From NCBI GenBank assembly GCA_012064385.1, contig QRDG01001914.1, positions 1,116,001 to 1,180,000 on the forward strand: a stretch of DNA of 64,000 bases. Direction: 5' to 3'. The notes below the pieces were generated by a model. The model made no database searches and was not told where the DNA came from. It saw nothing but the letters and a program-made list of their open reading frames with translations. The translations under genes and the position numbers were made by a program. Shown here in pieces: positions 46,317-58,689 of the stretch. The stretch is from Puccinellia tenuiflora. Taxonomy: Eukaryota; Streptophyta; Magnoliopsida; Poales; Poaceae. The number at the start of each line of letters is the position of its first letter. Positions within the stretch are counted from its first letter, which is position 1.

Positions 46317-47353
46317 CCGGCACCTAAAGGCCCATTCCTGTGCGGATATTAAAAACGGCCACAGCGGCACCCGAAAGTTCGGTACAACTCATTATTTATT
46401 CGTCATCTCCGAGCGGTCCTCCAAATTTGGAGGTTGCTCAGGGTTGGTTTGGTAGACTGGGTGAGCCCAGAAAATCTCTTCCCATCCAACTTTCAGTTGT
46501 TTGGTAGGCTGGGTTAGCAATCTGGACCATGCCCACTCGATACGAAAAAGGCCTCTCAGCCTGGCTGGGCTGTGAAGCTCAAATCGAGCTTCGCAAGCGA
46601 GCCTGGCCGAGCTCATCCCGAAAAGTTATCCCCGCGCGACGCACCGGGCTGCTAGGGCACATGACCCCGCACCCCGCCCCGCTCACTCTCCCTCCTTCTC
46701 TACCGTATCCTCCCAGACCCCGCGTCGCCACGCTTGTTGCACCCCGCCCACCGCCCCCGCTCGCTCTCCCTTGCGTCGACCGCAACCTCCCAGCCTCTCC
46801 CCGCAGGTCCCTTCTCTCCCCAGACCCCGCGCCTCCCCCTGTCCGATTTGTTTCTCGCGTAGTGCGGACGCCGGCGAGCTTTAACGACAACCGGTATGGA
46901 GCTCGCAAGCTTTGCCTCCGGGCCGGCTTGATGTCCACCGACGGTCGTCGTCTCCCTGCGTCGACCGCGTCCCAGATCTGCACGAGCTTCGTCTCCAACT
47001 CCGGCCGGTTCTACACCGCAAGGGTAGGCCGCCGCCGATAAGATCTGCAACGCAACCCCGTTTCTCACCTCCGGCGGGCAGGACCACTGCCTCCTCCAGA
47101 GCAGCATCCACCATTTCTCCCACATACACCCAAAGTTGTTTGACCAGCGAAGGTAGCACTGACTTCTACTTTCTGTCCATGCCTTTATTTGTATTTATTT
47201 TGCTGTCCAATTGTGAATATTTGTTTTGGGCACATGGTTGATTTTATTTTTGTTGGCAGTGCGTGTTTTTCATTGCATGAAATTGTACCAATTGTGGATA
47301 TTTGTTGTGGGCATGCAGATGGATGATATGACAAAAAACGTCGGCAACTAATT

Positions 47354-48668
47354 ATGGAAGCAGCTGGCCTTGCAGCCGTAATGGGTGCTTATATGGTGTT
47401 TATCTCAAGGCGAGCTAGGAAAACTCCAATGATAACAATAGGTCATAGGATTGATATGGATATAGCTAGGAAAGCAAATCTGAGATACATATATCATTCT
47501 AGCGACACAAATTGCCTAAATCAGTTAAGAATGAAAAGAGCTCTCTTTTTTCGTTTGTGTACTCTGTTTAGAGAGAGAGAGAGAGAGAATTATTATTTGA
47601 TAGCATTCATACTTCTATCGAGGAACAAGTAGCCATGTTTCTCCTAGTAGTTGGCCACAACACAAGGTTTAGGGCTCTACAACCTACTTTTAGGAGATCT
47701 ATCGAAGTAATCAGTAGGTATTTTAAGGCTGTATTGTATGTTGTTGGAGAGTTGCGAGATGAGATGATCCGGCCTCCCTCGACTCAAACCCACCCTAAAA
47801 TTTTGGAAAACAACCAATTCAATCCCTATTTCAAGGTAATACTTTTTTATTTCAAAACACTAAACATTGATATTTGTATAGAACTTATGTATGATAGAAT
47901 TACTTGTGTTTATGAATTAGGATTGTATTGGAGCAATTGATGGGACACATGTGCTTGCAAGAGTCCCAAGAAACATCTCGGACGCCTTTAGGGGCAGAAA
48001 AGATGGCACTACACAAAACGTCATGGCCGCGGTAGAGTTTGATTTAAAGTTTACCTACGTTCTTGCTGGTTGGGAGGGGTCAGCCCATGATGCCCTCGTA
48101 CTTGCGGATGCGGTGGAGAGGGATGATGGGTTGTCACTTCCTCCAGTAATAACTAAAGCATAACCACATACCTTCCCCAACAGTAAAAATTTTTTGTGCT
48201 ATAACTAATAGTTGGAATTTTATAGGAAAATTCTATCTTGTCGATGCTGGTTATGCTGTGAGACCGGGTTTCCTTCCACCATACCGTAGAACAAGGTACC
48301 ACTTGAAAGAGTATGGTAGAGGGAATCATCCTAAAAATTATAAAGAGTTGTTCAACTTAAGACACTCTTCGTTAAGGATAACGGTTGAAAGGGCTTTTGC
48401 TGCATACAAGAACCGTTGGAAGTTCGTTTACAATAAGCCATTCCATCCTTACAAGACCCAAGCAAAATTAGTGATAGCTTGTGCCATTCTCCATAATTGC
48501 ATACTTCAGTTTGGTGAGGATGAATTTTTCCCACCGGAGGTGACATTTGAACCGGAAGCCAATGATGAGGAGCACAATGATGTTGCCTATGATAATATTA
48601 CTTGGAAGCAAAAGAGAAACGAATTTGCACAACAAATGTGGGCGAATAGAGGGTTTGCACACATTTGA
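47354..48668 (+). pseudogene. PIF/Harbinger DDE transposase, frameshifted
   Basis: N-terminal region LRYIYHSSDTNCLNQLRMKR, then an (AG)n run (about 47571-47589) shifts the frame; the next frame reads SIEEQVAMFLLVVGHN to QFNPYFK. Intron 47836-47920 (GTAATA...ATTAG). DDE_Tnp_4 domain: CIGAIDGTHV (first Asp), AGWEGSAHDALVL (second Asp), GKFYLVDAGYAV, then ITVERAFAAYKNRWK (Glu), so the catalytic triad is present. The second intron (ending TTTTATAG before 48228) fits only if a base is missing at its donor (CCAGTAATA). The stop is at 48668. It would cut element ends at TTA targets, but the frameshift prevents a full product. Confidence 0.85.
47567..47589. repeat. (AG)n microsatellite within the transposase frame
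   Basis: TTTAGAGAGAGAGAGAGAGA: an alternating run just where the reading frame changes. Confidence 0.85.
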
Positions 48669-48699
48669 TGAACCATGGTGTTAGTTGATGTAACCTCTT

Positions 48700-48950
48700 A
48701 TTTTGGTGCTGAAACATGTCACTTTGGTGCTGTAATGTCATACTTTTGCTTGGAACCTCTTATTTTGGAGTTGGAATACATTGTATATTGCTGTAATCTG
48801 TCATTTGGTGCTAGAATGTCATTATATATTGCTGGAATCTGTCATTTGGTGCTGGAATGTCATTATATATTGTTGGAATCTGTCATTTGGTGCTGGAATG
48901 TCATTATAATATTGCTGAAAATATCTCATTTCTGTGCTGCTATTTTGGTG
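48700..48950. repeat. Short tandem repeats between the Harbinger genes
   Basis: Repeats of about 40 bp containing GGAATCTGTCATTTGGTGCT and AATGTCATTATATATTG, at least three copies (48790-48920). Similar TGCTGAAACATGT motifs recur at 49360-49450. Confidence 0.8.
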
Positions 48951-48953
48951 TAG

Positions 48954-50029
48954 ATGGCTGAAAGTGTGGAGGAAATTCCGGATGTTGGTGCTAAAGCAAA
49001 GAAGACCGGGAAGGTGATGAATTGGACCCCTCCTATGTCGGCATGCATGATGCAATGTCTTGCTGAGATTGCAGCGAAGGGTGTCAAGACTGACAAAGGC
49101 TTCAAAGAGATACATATTAACCAAGCTGCAAAAGCTTTGACCCAACTCGTGGGTTACGAAGTTACTAGCACCCAAGTGGGCAATCATCTCCGCAAGTGGA
49201 AGATAAGGTATCAAAGGATTGAAAACTGAGAATTTTAAGTGGGGCACTTTGGGATGATGAACAAAAAATGATAGTCTTAGAAGAGCAACATTATTTGGGC
49301 CACACTCTGGTATGTACATTCATGCTGAAATCTTATATATGTCCTCAAACATCCATGTTTACTGCTGAAACATGTTTACTTTGGTGCTGAAACATGTCAT
49401 TTGATGCTGAAATGTCTCTGTTTATGTACTGAAACATGTTGAAACCTATTATTTTAGTGTTGAAATGAATTTGTTTTTGAATATTAATTGTAGGATACAC
49501 CTAAGGATGTTGAAATACTCAACAAACCACTTGTTAACTTTGAATATATGGAAGCTTGCTTTGCCAATAAACTTGTCACGGGAAAATTTGCAGTGGGGTC
49601 GATGAGCCTTTAGGGAATCCCATTGTTGTTGAACATCCAGGAAGCCAACAAACCACTCATATTGATTTGGACTTTGATATTCCTGGCATTGGTGCCACTA
49701 CTCCTGCCACTACTCCTTCACCTACTGCCACAAATAACAAGAGGAAGAGGGCATCTATTTTAAGTGAAGAAGATGCAATTCAATGTAGCAACATGTCTAA
49801 TGCATTGTGTGATGTGGCTGGTGCTATCAATAACACTTGCCATACCGAGACACACCCAGATTTGTACAAGGCTGTTATGGACCTTCCTTTCGAGATGGAT
49901 CAACGTTTGGGTGTTCTAGATTACTTGACAGAGCACAAGGGTAAAGGCCTTAATTTCGTGAAAATGGACGTTCAAGTTCGTGAAGCCTCATTCAAGCGCA
50001 TTCTAGCAAAAAATCATGATCTTGTTTGA
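48954..50029 (+). pseudogene. PIF/Harbinger MYB/SANT-like accessory protein, two frameshifts
   Basis: ATG 48954. MYB/SANT-like domain (WTPPMSACMMQCLAEIA, GFKEIHINQAAKAL, STQVGNHLRKWKIRY). A missing A near 49225 shifts the frame; the following LSGALWDDEQKMIVLEEQH runs to a GTATGT donor at 49311. The next exon starts at 49494 (GTAG/GATACACC): VEILNKPLVNFEYMEACFAN, then a lost base near 49600 and HPGSQQTTHIDLDFDIPG, a KRKR nuclear-signal-like cluster, and an end at AKNHDLV (50029). It is a relative of the protein at 44229-45412. Confidence 0.8.
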
Positions 50030-51265
50030 GTTGGAGTTGAGATATCATCTCTTTTGTAATGCTAATTAGTACTTTTCGATGCATGCAAATATTTTAATAT
50101 GGATTTATTATGGATGATATATGTACTATGGACCTTTTATGTTATATATATATCTATCTAATTTGTGTGTTGAATTATGTTATTTAGGATGCTTTAATAT
50201 ATTGTTTATGTGCAAACATCTTATTTATGTGCTAAAAATATGGCGTAACACTTCTGACTTGTGGTGATATTCTCACCAACTCAGGAAGAATGTAACCACA
50301 TCAAATTCAGAAACAGGCTACCAAACAACATCTCAGCTCAGCTTATCTCGACTGATACAGGGTACCAAACAACATCTCAGTTCAACATGTCTCATCTCGC
50401 ACGGACTACCAAACACACTGCAAAATCTCAGCTCAGCTTGTATAAGGTCAACTTGTATGAGGAGAGATAAGCCTGGTGGGGACACTACAACAGGACATAG
50501 CTTTGGTAACACGCTCTTGTGTTACTACAGGTCCAAAAATGTGTTACTGGGTCGTATAGTAACACAATTTGAAATGCGTTACGTTAGGCCGTGTTACTAA
50601 GAGCTATCCATTGTGACACATAATATTTGTTCCTGTATGTAAAAAACTGTGTTACAATTTTTCTACAGTAACATGTATCATATGTGTGACTAAATGTAGT
50701 GGTAACACATTTTTATGACTATAGTAACACAAGTAGTAACTCATTTTCATAGATACAGTAGCACATTTTCTAACAACAGTAACATAGTTGGTAACACATT
50801 ATATTAGCTCTAGCAACACCATTTCCAAAAATTGTAACAAAATAATTGCTGATGGTCGGCAAGCCTAGTAACACTAATGTTTGTACTAGATGCAATGGTG
50901 GGTCGTGAATATAGTGGGCCCAATGTACCATGCTAGAGCACACATGCAGGCATTTTGCATTCCCCAAATATAGGCAGATCAAGGTTTCAGTATAAAATCT
51001 CCACTTTAGTCAGACAAGATAAAATCAGCTTTTACAGTTCATACGAATATTTTAGAAATCATATCTACATACATATGACATATGACAGTGCACATTCAAA
51101 TTAGACTTGTAACAGAAGTGCATGACAACAAAACTAAAACTGAATACAAATGTACACAAATAGGTTTCCACTCTTGGTGATCATATCAAACAGATACTAC
51201 ATATACATCACCTAGCACATCAGATCTACTATATTTACATCAGTATCTTCCACATTTTAGAAAGA

Positions 51266-53040
51266 ATGTTAGCTTTCCTCTGCCATAAAGAATTTTCTAG
51301 CCTTCATAATTCACTTGATTACTTGTATTATAACCATGACTTTTGCCGCCTTGTAGAAATTCCCATCGAACAAACAATCTTGGTAGTCTTTATAATATCT
51401 CCTGTAGAAAATACAAAATTGAAACTTTAGAAAAACATTGAAAAGTAGAAATATCATAAACTAGATGGACGAACCATGCTACTCTTGGAATAACCATGAC
51501 AATAACAAGTTCATGTGCACAACATTGGAGAAAAATACGTACAGAATTTCTAAATAAACCGCGAAGAAATATTGTTGATTAAGATGGACATAAGTAATAC
51601 CTTTTAATTAGGAGCATTTCATTTTGAATGCTGCTCACTGACTTTATTTACGACTGACATAACAGACAAAATGAAAGGCCAAAGTTGTTGTTCAGCACAA
51701 TTGAGCAAACCGGATAGGATTGCTGAGCGAATCAAACAAAATGGTACGTAAGTTAACTAAGAAATTTCTAATCCATACTGTTTCTAAAGATTTAATTCTG
51801 TTAGCTGATAAACATAAAGAACATGCATGTTAATTTAGAAGATGCACATACGTTTTTGGTAGTTGGCCTTTTAGACTGTACCAGCAGTGTCAGAAGCTTG
51901 AACCTATTTTCTAACAGTCATGGAGAATTTGTAAGTTCCATTGAAAAAGTCCTACCCGTGATTAAACAACATAGAAATGTAAGAACCAACTACAGTACAT
52001 GAGAGAACACTAATGCGTATCAATCTGGTAAATAGTTACACCAATTTAGCTTTCCTTTACCTAAGTACGGATAACTAATTTTGGACAAAAACACATAGTT
52101 CAGTGTACACTAGGAGAACATTTTAGAGTGGTAATAATATCTGCCAGTCATGTGATTCAAAGATGTGAACGAAGCCTACGCTCTAGCTTGCCCGAGCAGA
52201 CTAAGTTGGTAACCTTGATGGTTAATTGGCCTATTTTTCAGGTATCAGACAGTGATGTGGTAGTAGATGCAGCGAGGATCTATGAACTGTTCAAGAAATG
52301 GCAACAAAATGGCGTAGTAACTTTGTGGGATGGTGTGCACAGCGTTGTGTTGTTGAAACCTGGTTTTAAGATTTCCGACCAGCAGTTGAAATGTTAGTTG
52401 CCAAAGACACTGTAATATCCCAACGTCTTGAACTCTTGATGAATGAAATTTGTATATTCTACAAAACAAAATGCAGTAAATACTCCGTACTAAATAGAGA
52501 TACTATCCTAGCTACTTGCAGAGGGGACTTATCTTGGCATCCATGTCGCGCACGCGGGGACGGAGATTACCAGACACCTAGATGAAATACATCCTCCTCC
52601 ATGGGTTAGAGGGCGCAGAACGATGACCTGCTATACTATATTCCGGCGATCTTGCGTCCCGGCAGCACCAACAACGGAGGACAACAGAGATTAAAAGCTT
52701 GCAGATCTGTGACAATTGGCACATAATGGCAGATGAACGAGAAGGCACAAAAACAACCTTGTACTCACCGCTTTCCATTACAGACATGTCTCAAGGAGAT
52801 CTGAAACCCCAGCGAGGCAGCGAGTTCTTGTCCTTGATCAAGGACACTGCCGCCTCGTGGCCGCTGGCGCCTTCCTCGCCTAGATGGCGACACCCGCGTC
52901 GCCGGTGCGCTATCTCTGGAGATCCAGGCTGCGTCCACGGAAAGGGTAAACTGCGATTGAGAGAGAACGAGGGGCGGTGCATGGAGTGGGAAACGGGAAG
53001 TCGGGAATGGTTAGGTCTTGCGGCCGATGCGGGTTAAATG
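51266..53040 (-). other. Possible captured host-gene exons in CACTA
   Basis: On the minus strand: an exon-like frame LGEEGASGHEAAVSLIKDKN with WGFR (about 52890-52800) after a CT-rich leader, and a frame YYKDYQDCLFDGNFYKAAKV preceded by TTTCTACAG (about 51400-51300). On +, SDSDVVVDAARIYELFKKW (52245-52301). No family was recognised and the exons cannot be joined with confidence. Confidence 0.35.
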
Positions 53041-54050
53041 GACCGAAATTTTTGACAGCCCGCGTACGGGCCTGAAATTTTAGCCTCCCCGCGCGCATCG
53101 TCCTGGCTCATTTTTCACATTTGTATTTTGTCGTTCATTGGCTGCTAATGGGACCTGTTTTATGTTCGCCCCACGTGACATAGTCTGTTCAGCATTTTGT
53201 TAGAATACCCAATTTTATAACATTCCGGATACTTTTATATGAATGAAGAAAAAAATTAAATGGACCCTGGAAATCCATAGAAAATTTAGTCATAATATTT
53301 GCGCCAACAAACAATTAAAGTTTTGAACTGTCTTGTGTATATCAGCAGTGAAGCCATCAGTGGTGAGCATCATCTTCCTGTCGTGTATCTGTTGTCCAGT
53401 ATTGTGCACTTTGCCGACCCAACGGTAAGTCCGATGGGACGATTCGATCGTGGGTCCGCCCCTAGGAATAGAGTTAGGAATTTATGGCGTGCCGATCCCC
53501 GCGCGCTGCATGCATAGAGTGTGGACATGGTAAGTTTAGATGTGGCGCCGCCAAATCCGGCACGTTCGCACCTCGATTGAAGCGTCGTGCCCGGGTTATC
53601 ACGACGAATCGAGGTAATCCCGCGACAAATCAATCCTTTTCCAGGTGAGCGAAGTGGCCGGATGGAAAAATCTCTGACCTTCCGCCTCTTTGCGTCATGT
53701 ACTTCATCTTCTTCTATGCCCGAGCTCCATTCTGCCACATCACCTCAAAATCTTCAAGCCTTTCTCCCACTCTCGCTCATATCCACGATGTCGATCAAAG
53801 GCGAATGGTGCGGCTAAATATTTTTCGCTCCTGTGGGTCAAGTTGTGCATTCCATTTGTGAACGGGTCTCCATATTTATTTTCAAAATTCAAATGGTTGT
53901 GCACCCCGAAGACACACTTCTACGGGTTGAGTTTCATATTCTACGGGTTGTCGGAGACGGGGAAGATGGAATCGGGCCGACTTTGGAGTCATCAGCGTTG
54001 GAGTAGGTGCGGATGTCTCAAGCGAGGGCCGGACAAGGATCAACTCGCTT

Positions 54051-54366
54051 GGAGGATATACTAAGAGTATCGACTCCACGTGGAGGACATCTCGAGCGAG
54101 GGTCGACTCACTTGGAGGATATCTCGAGAGTATTGACTCTGTATGGAGGACATCTTAAGTGAAGATCGTGTCGCTTACACGATATCTGAGAGTACTGTCA
54201 GCTCCATGTGGAGGACAATTCAAGCGAGGGTCTACTCACTTTTTGGATATCTCGAGATTACCGGCTCTGTATGGAGGACATCGTGAGCGAAGATTGACTC
54301 GCTTGGATGATATCTCCAGAGTACCGGATCCATGTGAAGGACAACTCGATGAGGGTCAACACGCTC
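54051..54366. repeat. ~63-bp minisatellite, about five copies
   Basis: Units contain TTGGAGGATATCTCGAGAGT and GGAGGACATCTCGAGCGAGG. Starts lie near 54051, 54114, 54177, 54244 and 54304. The copies are diverged. Confidence 0.8.
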
Positions 54367-54931
54367 GATCGATCATACATCTGATGGATCCGCATACTAA
54401 TGGATCGGACATCCGACTGAAAGGGTTTCTACTGTATGGGGGCGGGTTTCTAAGGATATGAACTTGAAACCAGGTAAAATAAAGATTTTACCAACATGAA
54501 AAGTTTCTATTTCAGTGAGGGAAGCAAATTTGTATTTGGTGTTATATGAATCAAGGTTGTAGAAAAAAAAAATTTAAAGCATGAACAGATGTGTTGACAG
54601 GGACCGTGAGGCTTGCTTTTCGTTTTCTATTTCTGTTTTATGTTACGTCCTTGAAATTTCTTAGATTTTTTGAAGCAATTGTTTTTATCTTTTTTTTTTA
54701 GTTTTCTAGAAAGGAAAAATATATTCAGGACATTCTGAACTTATTGGGCTAATACTCTTATGACGCCCACATTATTTTTCTATATCCTATCTGCCGGTCC
54801 GGTTAGAATTTAGGTCATTGGCCCATTTGGTGGAAAGAAAAAATTGAGATTGCCTTTCTAGGCCCAGTACGTGGTCAAACAACTGAAACATGTCTGCTTA
54901 TTAAAACTAAGTGTGGGAATCAATCACGTAA

Positions 54932-55003
54932 GGTGCTTTGGTCTGATGGTCTGCTAGTGCGATGTAGAATTTTTTGTTGCTGGTTCGATCCCTGCTCCAC
55001 CGT
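54932..55003 (+). repeat. tRNA-like sequence with a B box
   Basis: TGGTCTGATGGTCTG (weak A-box-like) and GCTGGTTCGATCCCTGC (strong B box with T-arm potential). Placed just inside the right subterminal repeats of the CACTA. The 3' acceptor and tail are not clear. Confidence 0.4.
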
Positions 55004-55448
55004 GTTAGCTAGTTTAGCGCCCAATTTTGGAATATATAAATTATGTTATGTTCGTGGTGGTTTATGAATGCCATCACTACTTAGCAACTCATGATTATGT
55101 GCTACTATAATAATAGTTCGTAACACATCTAGAGGAACACAAATTTATATGTTACTATAATAACATCTTTGTAACACATTTTCAGATCTTCCCTACTGTG
55201 TGTTACTGTCTACCCTTGCATCACAAATGATATGTTACCTCAATTTTACTGGTAACACATTTTTTCATGTGTTACCTGATTGTGTTACTTAAACTCTGTT
55301 TTGTTGTAGTGGGAGGCACATGCTACCATACACACCCTCGGTAATGCCGAAAAACGACCAGATGGGTCCATGAACAGGTGGGCCTCGATTGTCATTCATC
55401 ACGTCGCAGTTGTTAATGACGGTGTTGTCAGGCCAACGCGGCAGCCGA

Positions 55449-55456
55449 CTATATAG
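55449..55456 (+). promoter_or_regulatory. Probable TATA box
   Basis: CTATATAG, about 170 bp upstream of the ATG at 55624, with a CA-rich leader between them. Confidence 0.5.
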
Positions 55457-55623
55457 AAGACCCGTCGTGCTCACATATCGGCGTAGACAACACAACTCAC
55501 GCCACGTCATCACAAACATTCCACGCAACCTAGCCACCTCCTAGGCCACCCTCATCCAAGCCGCACGTCGTCGTTTCCCAGCGTGGGACCAAAAATCCTC
55601 CGTCGACTGACGACAAGTAGAAT

Positions 55624-55884
55624 ATGGAGGGTGAGGAGAGTGACATCGAGTGGCCAGAGGAGGGTGATGAGGATATGATGGAGAAGCCGAAGCCCGAACA
55701 ACCGCAACCGTAACAACCTATCTGGCTGAAGCAGTACGTGGTGTACAACTCCTTTGTCACCCCACGCGTGGAGAACGGGTGCCGCCAATTCAACTCCTTC
55801 CTCATAGATGCGAACGACACAACAAAGGAGCACGCTGTGGAGAGGGAGAGGCAGGCTGAGTTGGAGATGCAAACGGAGCAGTAG
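55624..55884 (+). pseudogene. Acidic, glutamine-rich hypothetical protein of transposon type, with stop
   Basis: ATG 55624 opens MEGEESDIEWPEEGDEDMME KPKPEQPQP and then TAA at 55711; the same frame continues PIWLKQYVVYNSFVTPRVEN to LEMQTEQ and TAG at 55884. A promoter-like TATA box lies upstream. Sequence downstream (56080-56200, repeated AGTTTAAACTA) resembles the 3' flank of repetitive hypothetical genes in grasses. Not recognised as a known enzyme; the internal stop suggests it is dead. Confidence 0.5.
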
Positions 55885-56199
55885 AGGTGCGTCTGCGCGG
55901 CGGATAGCTTGGGGCGCTCGCAGCGAAGCGACGGAGCTCCACCGACAAATGTTGCAGGTAGGACGGAGAGGCGCTGGCAGCATGTGGCCGGCCTCGACGA
56001 TACTGGCTCCCCCTTGTTTCGCCGAGCAGGCGCGAACGACGTCGAGGCTGGCCCTAGCGCGCCACCTCCGACAGTGTTTCAGTTTAGATTAGTTTTAGTT
56101 AAGTTTAAACTAGTTGAAGTTTAAACTTTAGCTATAATTTCGTCAAAATGTAATGAAAATCATGTCTTTTAATCAAATCGAAACTTGAGGAGTTTCATT

Positions 56200-58680
56200 T
56201 AAGGGTATCGATGTGGGAGAAAAAAAATACGTCAGATAAGTGTCCGACATACCAAAGCAGACACAAATTGTAAGGTGCCGAACAAAATTTAGTTACCGGG
56301 AGAAGATGAATGGAATAAATTATACAAAAGTACCACAATTATCGGTCTAATTGTGATAGTTTTATGTAATTTACTCCTTAGAAGGCCCTATACCGAACCG
56401 ATACGATTCATGCCAAATGGTCGCAATTTTCCTCTCCTCATCGATTGCCGAGAACGGCGAGAAGTTTGAGACTTAGTGCTCGAGTGCTGTAGCGGCGAAC
56501 TGTCGAAGTCTCGTGGCTGAGCTAGATGTCAATCTTCCTGTCGAAGTCTCGTGGCTAGGAGACGTGCGTGTGCTGCCCGTGCTGACTCCTGAGATTCGGC
56601 GCCCCTGCTGTCACGTCGCTTCGCCGCACCGTGGTACTAGAGTGAGTACTAGTCAAGGCAAGCTGCTCGTCATCGGTGTATGCAGTGTCGCTCGGTGATC
56701 GACAGCGGACAGCCCAGCCGTTGAACACAGGCACGTGCTGACGCGCTGCTTCCGCTTGTTCCGTGGCCAGCCCAACCAAAAAAAATGAAAGAAATTCTAT
56801 GAGTCCGAACTTCCATATCTTTCACTAATTCACTCCAATATGTTCTATCTTGGCTTGTACCCAAACCAACGCTAATTTCAATCTTCAAATGGCCACTTTA
56901 TTAGTGCATCAGCGGGTGGATTTGACAAATAAAATGTATACACGTTTGATTCATATTTGAAAAATGTTTCGACGGTTCAGTTTTTGTAATAGCAGAAAAA
57001 GATGTATATTGCCTGTTAATCCCATGTGCCAAGTTAGGTACAAACCCTGAGAATACCTTACAAATCCGAACAAAAGGGAGTATGCTGTTGACATTTAATC
57101 ATGACATCAGTTGAATGTAATCAGTGGCTACTCGTTTAAAAAAAAGAAGGTAATCAGTGGCTATGGGTCGATCAACCGAGCAACATGGGTCATTTCTTAG
57201 GCATTACCCAATGATATGCTTTTAGCACGATATTAGAGTCAAACTGGGTGAGGTGCCATTGTTGTTGGTGATAAAATAGAGTAGCGTTTTATCTTAACTT
57301 ACATATGACTTTTGCGTTATAGGCAAACAAATACTACCCAACATCTAAGGACCCTATCAACTAAATACAATCTTTCTTCGATACAACATTTAAAAGACAC
57401 ATAATTGGGATAGTTGTTGGTTATATTTTTTATCGGTCATAGTATAGCGTGCTAACAGACAATGCACTGGGAAAAACTTATATGTTTGCAACAAAAGAGG
57501 ATAGATCTAGCTCGTAGACCAGGAAGGAGGAGCGAGTGCCATGACCGTTATTTAGAAAACGATAAATATACAATATGTCATTTGGTTTTGCTAATTCTTA
57601 GTTATTTGGGAATTACTTATGCTTTTACATCAGACAAAGAGAACCATGACATTGAAGCTTATGCAAGATATTTCAATTTTACCGACTTTGATATAAATGT
57701 TGTTTTTTATTACACACGAGATTGATAAAATTTTACAACATGATACATATTCTTTTTAAATTCCCGTCAACTAAACTGGTGAACAAAATTTTCCTAGTCG
57801 ACTAATACAATGGTATTTTTTCCACTAGAAAAATAAGTTAATATAGGACAACTAATATTTTTTCACAAAAAATAAATTATTTCTCCACCAACTTATACTT
57901 AACTTTGATTATGGTAACATGTGCAAGCCTCGTAGTCCAACGTGTAATTCGCCAACATTTATCACTCACAAAAAAAATTGAGCGTGACGACACATGTAAG
58001 TACGACGTTGTTCTTATGGTAACATGTGCTTAGTTTTAGTCTATCTTTCCCGAACAAAATAATTGGCAAGACAATTTTTTGGTGAAACATTTGCTCCCCA
58101 TGAATTACCAAACATTAGCAAGATGGCTCAAGTAGAGCGGACAGGAAAACGTTAGCATACCAAAAAAACTAACTATCCAAACAAATAACACACTTTTGAT
58201 CATGACTAAAAGGTTTGCAGGGTAGGATTTGGCCTCCATCCAAACATATTTGATCTTGAATTCCGTAGAAACAGCCTCCCACCAAATTTTCACTTAAAAA
58301 TGCGCTACCTTGACCAGTGGCAATGTGCATCCCTACTTATCTTTGTTAGTTGAAAAATAAAAATCTCGCTATATGGAGAGCAAAAGAAAACGGAGAAATT
58401 TACCGGGAACAATGGGATGTGGATTAAATAAAGAAGCTGTCAGATCAACTTTATTTTATCTCGTCGGAAAAAGAAAACTATTACAGAATCATATGCCCCT
58501 CTCTCCCTACCTCGAACTCAAAATTTTGAGCTCGCGGCATACTATTGCGCACAAGTATGTATACAATAGCTTTAGCGAATACAATAATACCTTTGTCGAA
58601 AGATACATATAGGAGTACTTTGAATCGGCGTATGAACAAGATACATGTTCTTTTTCTTGTTCAATCGTTTTTTAGAGAAA
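56200..58680. other. Unassigned AT-rich intergenic sequence
   Basis: No gene, RNA or transposon terminus recognised in about 2.5 kb. Short open frames (for example 57462-57725) lack family features. Confidence 0.3.
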
Positions 58681-58689
58681 GCATCCACG

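Larger units (their letters stand above)
50483..55311. mobile_element. Non-autonomous CACTA element, 4.8 kb, TSD GGA
   Basis: Left end CACTACAACAGGACATAG, right end in reverse complement CACTACAACAAAACAGAG, flanked by GGA at 50480-50482 and 55312-55314. Subterminal repeats GTAACACA / TGTGTTAC are dense at 50500-50880 and 55090-55290. No TNP2 was found. The interior holds gene-like exons on the minus strand (51266-53040), a 63-bp minisatellite and a tRNA-like sequence. Confidence 0.95.
46441..55337 (+). mobile_element. PIF/Harbinger element with transposase, split by a CACTA
   Basis: Left end GGGTTGGTTTGGTAGACTGG. The right end (55315-55337, GCTACCATACACACCC) lies beyond a nested CACTA (50483-55311). 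Removing that CACTA and one GGA restores a terminus aligned with that of the non-autonomous element at 42971-43800. It carries a DDE transposase (47354-48668) and a MYB-like protein (48954-50029). The 3-bp flanks are TCA (left) and TCG (right), so the target duplication is imperfect or the boundary is off by a few bases. Confidence 0.8.
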
